DNA of 64,000 bases from the NCBI GenBank assembly GCA_027886175.1, contig JAJNNQ010000009.1, positions 26,711,501 through 26,775,500 on the forward strand, read 5' to 3'. Made by a program: the position numbers and the translations under genes. How positions within the stretch are numbered: position 1 is the first letter of the stretch; the number at the start of each line of letters is the position of its first letter. This document shows positions 1 through 10,740 of this stretch, piece by piece. The notes below the pieces were generated by a model, which ran no database searches, was not told the DNA's origin, and worked only from the letters and a program-made list of their open reading frames with translations. The DNA is from Phylloscopus collybita (Eukaryota; Chordata; Aves; Passeriformes; Phylloscopidae).

Positions 1-40
1 TATACCTAAACTACCACAGGGCAATAATGAACTAGAATGA

Positions 41-316
41 ATACTGAAGAATCAAAATGTCTTTACTTACTCAGACTATTCAGTTTTTCTGCTTAAGCTA
101 TCTATTCTATTTGCACAAAGGTCACATTTAGTTAAACCAGATGTATTTCACCAGATGTGTTTCCTTCGATTGTATAACTTAACATTTCAAGATGAGAACT
201 GCTTCACTTCTCATGGCACTGTGGAGGACAATTACCATGCCCAAAACAATGCTAAAGTGACATCCAAGAAAGCATCCTCACTACCCTATTTGGCAGAGCA
301 CATGCTGACAAACAAG
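41..316 (+). other. Possible coding exon ending at a consensus splice donor
   Basis: One frame is open from the stop at 38-40 to a stop at 326-328, and a textbook donor (AAG|GTAAGA) lies at 316/317, leaving the frame in phase 0. The translation is less low-complexity than most frames here. It contains YNLTFQDENCFTSHGTVEDN, which includes one N-glycosylation sequon (NLT) and one cysteine. The upstream acceptor is unclear: AGs at 118-120, 129-132, 138-140 and 152-154 follow only a weak pyrimidine tract at 84-112. I recognise no protein family. An open run of about 95 codons is not rare in DNA this AT-rich, so the donor is the main evidence. It could equally be chance. Confidence 0.2.
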
Positions 317-328
317 GTAAGAAAGTAA

Positions 329-1689
329 AAAACATAGGGGAATTCCTAATCTCATACTGACAACTTTTTTTGTTTGTTTTCAAGTTATTTATTCATTAGG
401 ACATGAACCAGAATTCAAGTGAAAACTGCCAGGCTCAGATAAGAAGAAAAAAATGCTACATATTAAATTATTATGCAACCATTTTACATTAAGTAGAATA
501 TTATTAGAAAAAAATCTTTCAGAATTTTTATGGGTCTGGATATTAGTAGTGGAGCTCCAGTTCATAAAAATCTAGTTTGTACATGTATCAGAATCTAAGC
601 TTTTTGTTTTTCCCTCATCAGTGTTGACCAGCATAGGCATTAAGGATTTTTTACAGGCAAGAGAAATTGGGAGTAGTAAGAATGATCAGCCATAGCCAAA
701 AATAGATATCTAGGAGGTTCAAGATGAAACATAAAAACATCTTGTTCCTTAAGGAAACACTGGAGCAAATCACTCAAGGACACTGCAATCTCCGTCATTG
801 AAACTTTAAGATTTGCTGTACAAAAAGCTCAAATTCAAGCAGTACATTCAAACACAGTGCTGATTGTTGACCATCACTGGACAACTGTGTAGAGCTCCAA
901 AGCTTGCAACCACACATCATGCTGCAGAATACAGACTGCAGTCCAAATCATCTGCTGAGGTGAAAGCTCAGGCAGGAGGAGGAAGAGTTCTGAAATTTTA
1001 TGGAAGAATGGACAGATTGAGATTAAACTCATGAGAGGCCATCTTCCTGAAATCAAGCTCCAGTTTTCATGTACTTATAGGCAGTTAAAGATGGAGAACT
1101 CTAACTATCGGATAAAATCATGACCCTGTGATATTGAGGGCTCTATCACTGATTTGAACAGGTCCAGGTTTTCAGCCCTCATGCTCTGTTTCAGAGTACT
1201 TGTTCTTAAAGAAACCCAAAAAACCCCACCAAAACCCATGAGCAATACCCATCCACCTGCAGACACGAAAGAACCCCCGGAAAAAACAACCAAACAAACA
1301 ACTCTAAGAAATAAAACAACCCTGAGACAAAAGTAAAATTAATAATTATCTCATGGAATAAATCTAAACTAATGGCCATGTGGCAGAAATAAGAAAGAAC
1401 TAGAGTTTTGCTATCTTGCTTCAAAACATTGGAAAGTATTCATAACTCTTGATACTGCAGAAGCTTCTGCATTTCTCATGAATAACTAAACAGATTATAA
1501 ATACTTTCACTTTGATATTCATAGACTGATATCAAAATATTGAAACATTCCCTGAGTTTCCTGTTTCCCATGACTTCAATCTCAAATTTTTCTTAGTGAC
1601 CTTTGAGAAGGGGAATTTTTTTGCTCTCCTGGTTTCTGTGAAAATTAATGTAGCCAAAAGCAGAACTAAGACCAATAGTTAGAGACTGT
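329..1689. other. Unique AT-rich non-coding DNA
   Basis: No recognisable gene or repeat family is visible. At 1205-1330 there is an A/C-rich patch (runs such as AAACCCCACC and AAACAAACAA) of the kind found around old poly(A) tails. The short open frames on both strands here are simple shadows of that patch. Confidence 0.6.
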
Positions 1690-1880
1690 TTCTCTTTTCT
1701 TTTCTTTTCTTTTCTTTTCTTTTCTTTTCTTTTCTTTTCTTTTCTTTTCTTTTCTTTTCTTTTCTTTTCTTTTCTTTTCTTTTCTTTTCTTCTCTTCTCT
1801 TCTCTTCTCTTCTCTTCTCTTCTCTTCTCTTCTCTTCTCTTCTCTTCTCTTCTCTTCTCTTCTCTCTCTTCTCTTCTCTC
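1690..1880. repeat. (CTTTT)n/(CTTCT)n pentanucleotide microsatellite
   Basis: About 190 bp of pure pyrimidine on the plus strand. The left half is a nearly perfect TTTTC tandem (about 1692-1790). The right half switches to TTCTC (about 1790-1880), with one irregular CTCTCTC interruption near 1862-1870. The minus strand is therefore an uninterrupted purine tract. Read in any minus-strand frame it gives Lys/Arg/Glu repeats, which should not be taken for a protein. Such homopurine-homopyrimidine mirror tracts can adopt triplex (H-DNA) structure and are length-polymorphic. Confidence 0.97.
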
Positions 1881-4836
1881 ACTTGCTTTAAGTTGTCATC
1901 CCTATAGTTTTTATTGTGATAAGTTTGGGGTTGCTTGTATTTTTTAAATATATGTAATTTTAAACACATTCATTTCACAGTCATTCTAGGAGCTGAGGGA
2001 ACTAACTGAATTAAGCTACAGAAGACTAACTGATTTTAAGATTTTATAGTCTGTGTAATTAATGCATTAAAACTAATTTTAAATAGTGAAGAAATATTTT
2101 TCTAGTATACTCTAACAGTATTCCAAGAAGCAGTAAGAAAAAATATAAAAGTTTGCACAACATGGAGAATATGCAAAGACTGAATAATGTGTAACAGATG
2201 ATGATGTGTTTTGTTGGGGGCTCTTTTAGGTTTTTTTTGCAGGGGGGTAATGGTTTGGTGCTTTTTTGCCTTAAAGAAAACCCCAAAAACAAAACGAAAC
2301 AAAAAAACCCCACAAACAAAACAAAACAAAACAGAATGGACTTTCTTTAAGAGGTGATGTACAAACAAGCAGTGAAAAAAAACCAAAACACCAGACACCA
2401 CTGAGCAAGTGAGCTGGGTTCAGCTAAGCTGCAGTGAGAGAACTGCCAGTGGACTAAGGGAATGGGTCATTCCCCTCTACCTGGCACTGGTGAGAAGTGG
2501 CTGAGGAAATGGAGCTTGTTGAGGCTAGAAAAGAGAAGGAGAAACTGGTTGTAATCTATGAGGAGATATATAGAGGAAACTGAACACTGCCCAGACAAGT
2601 AGAGCAAAAGGTCAAGGTGACAGTGTGGTGAGCAACAACAAGAGCAATTATATTGGATATAAAGAAAATCATCTAAATAGTGAAAGTAGTTAAGTACCAA
2701 AGTAAGGGTCCAGAGCAGTTTGGATGTTCCATATATGAAGACCTGCAAGACAAGCGAAAAAAACTGATCTACTTTTAAAACTAGCCTTTCTTTAAAAAGG
2801 AGCTTTAGCTGATAGCTCCAGAAGTCAATTCCACCCTAACTTTTCCTAAGATTCCAAGACCATACTTCAGAACTTCTTCATAACCATACCACATAGGACA
2901 CTTAGGGTTTCATTGAAGTGGATATATTCCACACAGTACTCTCTGTCCCCTTTCACCATCAGGTTGCTAATATAACTGTAAAAGATTTTTAAAAAAGGCA
3001 TCAGATCTACCACTTGATTTATTAGCAGATATTATCTGTTTGTTAGCTACAAAGTGCAACCGAAATACAGTTCTGTGCTACAGAACATTGCTCCTAGGTA
3101 CATACCCTACATGAAAGAGACTGTATCCATAACTTGCATCACATTTTCAAAACCTGTCTTTGTGTTTTTTGCCAAACTGATTTTTACTAAGCTATCCTTA
3201 GTGAAAGAAAAAGAAAACCAGAGAAAGAACACCAAAAGAAAGCTTAGATTGCATTCATATTCTAAGAAACCAGGCTGGGGCCTAGAAGTAGCAGGTCTGG
3301 CACTTCCTCCATCTCCCCCTTCCACTCTCTCTCTCACCTCCTGTATTATTTATTGACCTCAGAATTCACTGAGTCACAAGAGTGCACAGAAGAATTATTA
3401 TCTATTTATCTTTTAAAAGTTACAGCTTAAGGTGCTCTATGGTGGAGTCCATGGTAACATGACATCTAGCAACTTCATAGCTTGCAAGACCAAGAAAATA
3501 GATGAAACATGCAAGATGAAGAACAGAAGTGGATGTTTAGAAAGGAAAGATTTTTTACTTAGTGACAAGGACCGTTATAAGTTTTATTCATCATGTATTT
3601 GGCCTTCATATTCTAATTATAACTTACTCAGAGAGTTATGTTGCAAAGGAACATCTGGACTTTATCCATTCAGCTGTATTGTTATTTGCTCTGCTTTTCA
3701 TTCCAAATTTATTTTCACACAACTCTGTACAGCACTTCACATTCCCAAGGGAGTTGTTCCTACCAGATAGTATTTACATGTCCACCTCCTGCCTAGATTT
3801 TCAGTAGTTTTTCCACAACTGTTTTCAAGTGTCAGAAACAAAGTGGAAACATATCATCACATACAGTTATGTTCATGTGACAGGATCCTGAAGAAGAGAA
3901 GAAACATGGAGTTACTACCCAGTTTTCAAATACAAAAAACCACTTTGATTACATGCTTTATCCCAGGACACTGTGTTCTATCTGCTCTTGCTCAAGATCT
4001 TACAGTCTAATCAGGATATAACCTCTGTGATCCCACAGAGATCATCAAAAATATGACATTTCCTTTGAGATTTTATACCTTGCCACCTATCCTGAAAGGC
4101 CCTATATTTTCAGATCTTTAAAAAAGTCAACACAGATTGAAAGAATGGTAATTAATGATGTTATTCTTAGAGTTCAGCTTCCTTACCAGCAAGATTTAAG
4201 ACATATAGATTTTAAGATAGCTATTCTGAGTTCTTACAGATACAGCAAAAATGAAATCCTGGAGTAGAAAAGGAGCTTCTTCAGAATAGAAATGCAAAAA
4301 GCCTGTTCAGCAACAATTTTTGAGAAGATTCAGCTGTTGGTATTTGCATGTTTTGTATTAGTTTTAAACCTTTTTACACACATCCGGTCAAATATCTATT
4401 GCACATCACTTTCATTAGCAATTCAGGGATATAAGTTGTTATATTGGATATGCCAAACATGCATATTGGCGTGCAATTTAATAGGGCCTAGATCTTCAGG
4501 TCTTAGCAAAACAGAATATTCCAACACAAAATATTTTTATACTTCATTTTTAAATTAATATGTCCTTCATTCAGTCATCTTCCTTCTCAAGTGTCAACCA
4601 TGCAAGAGATAAGAAATAGATGGTTGTTTTACTCACAACTCCAGTTGGGTAGCACTTTTTTTCCAACTTTAAATACATATCTACCAGTAAGTTATGAGAT
4701 GGCAATAAGAATACTAACCCCTTTAATCTTAAGTTACTAAACACCTTGGAAAACAACTTAAGAAAATCAGATTAAAAAATCATTGATACAAGCACTAACA
4801 AAAAGTATCAAATGTACTAGGACAGGCTACAGATAT
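1881..4836. other. Unique AT-rich DNA with one A/C-rich patch
   Basis: At 2200-2340 a G/T-rich segment (with GGGGG and T8 runs) is followed directly by an A/C-rich segment built on CAAAA and ACAAA units, so the two can pair imperfectly. Nothing else repetitive stands out. Open frames at 3054-3356 and 3432-3807 have no recognisable motif. A pyrimidine-rich stretch at 3300-3345 resembles an acceptor tract but leads into stops. Confidence 0.55.
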
Positions 4837-4841
4837 GCTGA

Positions 4842-5597
4842 TGTCTTGGTTTGGAAAGACAGGTATCAGCTAGGATAAACTGGAGTTTCTCTTAGAATGG
4901 GGAATGTAAACCCCTTGCCCCAGCCAAATTATAATTTTGCAATTAAGGGCTTTCAGGCAAAGATTTGGGAATAAGAACAACAGTTCTTTACTAGGAATAT
5001 TTACAATACAAATGCAGTAGGAAAAAAACCAACAAAACCACTCAACTAAACTAGCAACACAAACAACAATCTTGGAAAACCCTGACAGAGTCAGAGCTAC
5101 AACCTGACACCCTGTTGGTCAGGGTGTTGGAAGCAGTCCAAAGGTGAGTCCTCCTGGAGTGGCAGAGGTGGTTCTGGTGGAGTAGAGATGATCCTGCAGA
5201 ACAAGGGTCCAGGTAGTGATGAGAAGGGGTCCAGTCTTCCTCCAGGGATCAGGTGAAGCTGGATGACTTCTCGTTCCTGTGGCTCAGGTAGGAATGGTTG
5301 GCTCCCCCTGAGTGCTCCACTGAGTGGAGCATCTCACAATAGGATGATGCAATGTGGATGTACTGCTTTGGGGAGGGTATAGTTTGGGGATGTGTTAGTT
5401 TGGGGAGGTGTTAATGGCCCGTTAGCAGAAAAATATCTCTCTGGAGGGAAAACCAGTGGTGAAAGAGATAAGAAACAATGCCCTACAGTTGGTCCATTAA
5501 CAAAAGGCACCGCTCTCTTCCTCCCAGAGTAAAGAAGAACAGTGCTTTCAGGAGATGAAAATAGAATACACATTTTTGTTTTCCATAACCCAAGACA
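4842..5597 (-). mobile_element. Solo LTR, family A (endogenous retrovirus, ERVL-like), copy 1
   Basis: A complete LTR in reverse orientation. It starts TGTCTTGG on the plus strand and ends CCAAGACA, so the termini form a perfect 8-bp inverted repeat, and it is flanked by an identical 5-bp direct repeat GCTGA (4837-4841 and 5598-5602). Class III (ERVL) elements typically make 5-bp duplications, so ERVL is the likely class. No gag, pol or env sequence lies next to it, so it is a solo LTR left by recombination between two LTRs. It aligns over its full length with the copies at 7117-7839 and 51946-52707. On its own minus strand it carries the family's GGATAAAA-type TATA region and an AGTAAA poly(A)-like signal. 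It has an insertion-like internal repeat at 5356-5415. I do not assert a repeat-database name. Confidence 0.9.
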
Positions 5598-5602
5598 GCT
5601 GA

Positions 5603-7116
5603 GGTACTGAAATGCCCTCTTAAAATGTTACAACATGGTTTAAGAACTAAACCAAGATTAGTTTAGCCTTATGCCCAGTGTTACTGTGGGTCCTTGTCTG
5701 TATTTCCATAGAACAGCTTAAATCCTCCAGTCGTGTGTGCAATGGAAAGCAAAAATGACACCCAGTGCTCTGCAATCACTGGTTGTTGTGTCAGGACACA
5801 GGAACCATTTCTAAGACAGCTACTGACACCTGACAGATAACAATAACTGGAGCAAATATTAGACAGTACCTGACACTGAGCTCCCAGAAACAGATCCTGG
5901 CTGCTCTAATACTACTTTTATGAGTAGTATTACTTTTAATCACTCAGTGGTAATTTTAACAACTTCCCTTTTTAAAACATTTACCTACAGCTCTTACAAA
6001 AAAAATCACCATTGCAAAATGTATGACAACTAAGCATGTCTCACAGGCTAACACTGACAATACTGATACTGTTCTCCTTTAGATACTGAGTAGGCAGATT
6101 TGTTGTTTGAACAGCAATCTAACCGTATTTTGGCAGTCAACTATCATCATTCATATTTAACCAAAATAAGGATTTCTGCAAGTGATAGATAACAAGTTAG
6201 CAAGTAATTGATATTGTTCTGAGAAACCCTTTATAAAATATATCTCTTTCATAAATTCTGAACCAAATTCTCCTCAGCTTCTGCCTCACCTCTGCAAGGT
6301 TCTTAGTTTTGGCCAAAACTGTAGAGCATCTAGTAGAAAGCAAAGCAGTAATGTGATTTCTTCCTTTCCAGTACCACAACTACTAGGCAAGAAGCTTTTC
6401 TTTCATATAGTCAACTGATTATTTCATCACATTTTTAGAGCTTTCAAGCTGCTAGTCATTCAGATATAATCACAGTCCACCCCCTTCCCTCATGAACTGC
6501 TTTACCTGCAGTAACCACTAACTGAAAAGACATTAAAATAGGAATAGTTATAACAAAAGTAAACAACATAGGGTTTATTTACTGTCCTCGTGAGAAACAA
6601 GAGAAGTATCTCTTACCAAGAACAGTTTCATAGTCTTTAGAGAGAGAGGATAAAAGACAGAATCATGAAATACTTATAAATTTATTGTTTCCATCTAACA
6701 ATGCAATAGTTGTTTCTTGCTCTTCAATTGACATCCCCTCATACTGTTGTGCTCTGCAGAACAATAGAGGCAGTTGTAGAAATGAAATGAGTCACAAACA
6801 ACATGTGACTTGGGGCATGCAAGGCAGAGCTGACGATATCACTGTCTCAGTTGCCAAAGACTGTAACAGAATCATGTTTGTTTACTGCTTGAATCCAAAC
6901 TTTTGCTGTTAATCTGAACACATTTTTTCTTTTTGAAATTAAGACATTATGTAACATGCAGTGTAGCTCATAACTTACGAGTACTAACTTACATTTTATT
7001 TAGTCCTAATGTTGTCAAGACTCTAATCATGCATCGAATCATCTCATAATATGGAGGTTACAAATATCTCTACTGGATCAGCAGGTAAAGATTAGTTTCT
7101 CCATGTAAAAGGAAGT
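5603..7116. other. Spacer between two inverted family A LTRs
   Basis: About 1.5 kb of unique AT-rich sequence with no recognisable repeat or gene. Short frames such as 6197-6379 (minus) and 6685-6912 (plus) show no motif. Its interest is positional: it would be the loop if the flanking LTRs paired. Confidence 0.6.
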
Positions 7117-7839
7117 TGTCTTGGGTTATGGACCCAAAAATGTATATTCTGTTTCATCTGTTGCAAGCAGTTGGGGAGATACTTTTTCCTTTATCTCTTG
7201 TTATTCTGGGGGGAGGGGAGCAGGTGCCTTCTGACCAGGTGGGGCAGTGTTTCTTATCTCTTTCACCACCAGTCCTCCCTCCAGGGGAATATTTTTCTGC
7301 TAATGGGTCATTAAGGCTTACCAAGGACATGACACATTCCATCATCCCATTGTGAGATGCTCCACCCAGTGGGGGGGAGCCAACCATTCCTACCTGGATA
7401 AAAACTGAGACGTAGGAGCACGAGGTATCTGGCTTCAATGGATTCCGAGAGAAAGACTGGACCCTTCTCACCATCACTGGACTCTTTTCTCTCAGGATCA
7501 TCTCTGCCCCCACAGCACCACATCTGCCACTCCAGGAGGACTCACCTTTGGACTGCTTCCAACACCCTGACCAACAGGGTGTCAGGTTGTAGCTCTGACT
7601 CTGTCAGGGTTTCTAGGACTGTTGTTTGTTTGTTTGCTTGTTTGGTTGGTTGGTTTTTTTCTACTACATTTGTATTGTTAATATTCCTAGTAAAGAACTG
7701 TTATTCCTGTTCCCAAATCTTTGCCTGAAAGCCCTTAAGTGCAAAATTATAATTTGGAGGGGATGAGGGGTTTATGTTCTCCATTCCGAGGGAAACTCCA
7801 GCTTTCCCAGGCAGATACCTGTCTTTCAAAACCAAGACA
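7117..7839 (+). mobile_element. Solo LTR, family A (ERVL-like), copy 2
   Basis: A forward copy of the same LTR as 4842-5597, starting TGTCTTGGG and ending CCAAGACA. A TATA-like GGATAAAAAC sits at about 7396-7405 and an AGTAAA poly(A)-like signal at about 7689-7694, followed by a T/G-rich region. A (GTTT)n stretch lies at 7622-7660. Relative to copies 1 and 3 it lacks roughly 30-60 bp just before 7330. The 5-bp flanks (GAAGT at 7112-7116, GATTT at 7840-7844) agree at only three of five positions, so the duplication is decayed or lost. No internal retroviral genes are present. Open frames inside it (for example 7154-7513 minus and 7438-7728 plus) are by-products of the LTR. Confidence 0.9.
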
Positions 7840-10290
7840 GATTTTAGAAGTAAAAGGCTCTTATGGCAACACACCTTCATGATTCAATATATATTAATTT
7901 TAAATTCAAGCTGCATTTCTCTTCTCCTAGAGCTTTGATCATTATGTACTTAGGTGGGAAAGATGGAAACACAGTTTTTATTGCTTTTTTTCCCCCTAGA
8001 CTTTCAGTAGGACAAGGTGGAAATAAAATTTATAACTAAACTGAAGTATTTTTTTCTCATTTGTTGTAGTTAGATGGCTAATTATCATCTCCCAAATCTT
8101 TGTAGGTTTACTCTCTTTAAGTGCAAGGGTTGCACGTGCCTCTTATAAACCACCCATTACACAGTGACAGCCTGAGGCATCCCCATTCATGTTAGGTACT
8201 GAATTAGAAAATAAAAAACATAAGAAAACCCAAGCACACTTAAAACAACCACCATGAGAATTATTTTTGTCTAGCCAGTAAACTATAAATTGAGTGCTCT
8301 AGATCAAGAAAAAGAAAGAAAGCAGTCTGAGCAGAAATTAAGTGTCCAAAGTGAAATTAGTGCTTTCATGCCTATGTGAAACTTCCATTGCTCTCAGTGC
8401 CAAGATTCCTGAGTTTCATAATCTGAGAGTAACAGTGCTCATGACAGCTTCTCCCAGTATTATCTGATTATTAAAATCCTAAATTTTAAAATCCTTCTGA
8501 GATTGGCTCTAAAAAGTTAAAGGTCAGTGCTGTTAAATGATCTACTAAATCCAGATATTGTTTCTTCCACCAAGAATTCTAGAATTACATTTCTCTGGCA
8601 AAGCATGGACAGTGCCACACTTCGGAAGTTTTTCAGAACAGCTCTGTCATTCAAGGTTCAGCTGAATTTTAAGTGATGTTTGAACACATATTCCCTCAGC
8701 TGGAGTTAAAAAGAGATAGTATTGAAAAGGTATTCTTGTGAAGTTGTACCAGAAGATGTCTGGAAATCATCTGTCATCACTGTCATTTTAGCATGCTGAC
8801 AAGATAAGAAATAACCATTCTTGCCCTCTTTGTCCTCAAGTTAAACTTCAGACTTCATAATCTTTCACTGGCCCAAATAAACCAGTTTGTATAGTTATCA
8901 TGAGTCTCAAGGCTTGGATTTAACCACTGAATGAAACAGAATTCTCTGTGATTCATACCGGAGTGCGCAGCTGCATGCCTTTCAGTTCGAGGTTCACAAA
9001 GAGGGGTAGTGACAAGGTAACCTTCTAAGCTCCAGTAACTACTACATACATGCTCTTTGCCACCTCCTACTGTTAAATACAGCAGCAGGACACTGAGCTA
9101 ATGTGTCACATTTTGCAGGCTGGGTGGTCTTAGGAGCATCCAGAGTCAATTACCACATCTCAGTGGTATTACAGTCCTGGTAGTCACTTAGTGAGCTGTG
9201 TTAGTGCACTTCTGTAAGACTGTATGACCATATCCAAACTGTCATGAAGAACAGAGTTCTTTGTAACAATCACCATTTAAATTTATAATTTTTATAATTT
9301 TTATAATATCTACCAGACATGTAGGCATGTTTTTACCAATAAGAAATGTCTGCACGTGTTACTACAAACCTTACTCTTAGGATACTTCACACATAAATAA
9401 ATGCCTAGAACAATGCAGCTAGTATATTAGATACATAAATATATGTATAGTCCAAAAGATCAATAAAAAGGCTTACGTCTTATGACTTGTGTTTCAGCAT
9501 CACTTTCAGCAGTTACTAACACATAACTCGACTGTACTAGGAGGAAACAAATACTTCCAAGATAGCCCTGCACATAGTATTCATGGAACTTACAGCTGAG
9601 ACTCACTGCAGAAGGGCCACAAAACTAATTTACTTGAAAAACAGCAATTTGGTCACTAACTTAAAAAGCTTCATAGGCAAAATAACATAACCACATTTAT
9701 TTTGGCAACTCACACCAACTTATATCATACATTATTCTAATCTGATGGTATTCTATTCAACTAAGACCTGGAAAATTAAAAAAACATCAGAAGAGTCAAT
9801 ATTTCTTGACTGAAAAAGTTATAGTAATTCATAAAAAACAGAGGTAACCAGAAAAAAAAAATAGTATCAGTTCTAAAGAAAATAGTTATAAAGCTCTAGG
9901 TTATGATTCCTTAATAAAGGCTCAAGGCATATATTGAATTACTGGATATGAGATTGCTGTGTAAAAACTAAAACTAAAACTAAAGCCAATAATGTCAGCT
10001 AGGAGCTATTAGTCCCATCCTGTGCCACTGTGCCTCATCCTTCCCTGTCCCGTCCCACCCTCCTGTTTCCCTGCACAACTCTCCTGTCTAGACAAGACTG
10101 GGTTAATGAAGTAGGCCTAAATCCAAAAGCATATTTGTTTGCAGTGACTGCTATTTAAGAAATAGATGCTCAAATTCCTTCAGAAGTAGAAATGCTTGAG
10201 ATCTGCCTTCATATTTGTTTTAACGCTTAAGTGTTTGCTCCGGTAGTACTCTGATGGAAAGTCACTTAAACTAGTCTGTAAAACATAAGA
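7840..10290. other. Unique AT-rich non-coding DNA with two tiny tandem repeats
   Basis: A TTATAATTTT-type decamer is repeated about three times at 9282-9307, and an AAAACT hexamer about three to four times at 9963-9985. A C/T-rich stretch at 10010-10085 precedes the CpG-rich block. No gene was recognised. Confidence 0.55.
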
Positions 10291-10459
10291 GACAGCAGAA
10301 CATGTGCAAGTTTCACCTTCTCTGGCTGGCAGCAGTCAATCAGTCATAAGCAAAAACAAAAGAAAAATTTTGACTCTCAAGAAGGGAGACCTATACTTTT
10401 GCTTTGGCTGGGAGCGGGAGCAGAATAGCTCCACACCACAGGATGAATCAGTAACAACT

Positions 10460-10740
10460 CCTGACTCTTCTCATGGGGGCGGGGGAAAAAGCGAAAAGGA
10501 AACCCTTTCCTACCCTCCCAAGCACATCTCCTCTCCCCACGGTCCTTACATTTTTCAGACCACTTCAAAGCGGCTTGTGCGGTGTTGCTGGCTTGGAGGA
10601 GTTTCAGGAGCTGCGCGGAGGACGGTGCTGAGCCTCGAGCAAACAGCAGAACAAAGAGTGCCATCGAGTGGCAAGATTCCAGCAATACACTCCTGAAAGT
10701 CCCTGCTAACGCCTGGATCAGCAGCTCGTTTTTAAAGGTC
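10460..10740. promoter_or_regulatory. CpG-rich block with GC box and ISRE-like motif (promoter/enhancer candidate)
   Basis: By hand count, about 12 CpG dinucleotides fall between 10485 and 10728, while the surrounding tens of kilobases have almost none. GC content is clearly raised. A GC box (GGGGGCGGGG, about 10486-10495) is followed at once by GCGAAAAGGAAAC (about 10499-10511). That matches the GAAANNGAAA core bound by IRF and STAT-IRF complexes. AP-1/Maf-like TGAATCAG and TGACTCTT lie just upstream (about 10442-10475). Open frames of 130 codons (plus, 10304-10696) and 122 codons (minus, 10377-10745) span the block but match nothing I know; raised GC lengthens open frames. It may be an alternative or lncRNA promoter, a first exon, or an exapted repeat. 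No TATA box or convincing splice donor identifies the direction. Confidence 0.45.

Noticed and set aside
1679..1969. 96-codon minus-strand frame rich in Arg, Lys and Glu
   Set aside because: It is the translation of the CTTTT/CTTCT microsatellite, not a protein.
7154..7513. 119-codon minus-strand frame
   Set aside because: It lies wholly inside the family A solo LTR, antisense to it, and the matching region of the other copies does not preserve it.
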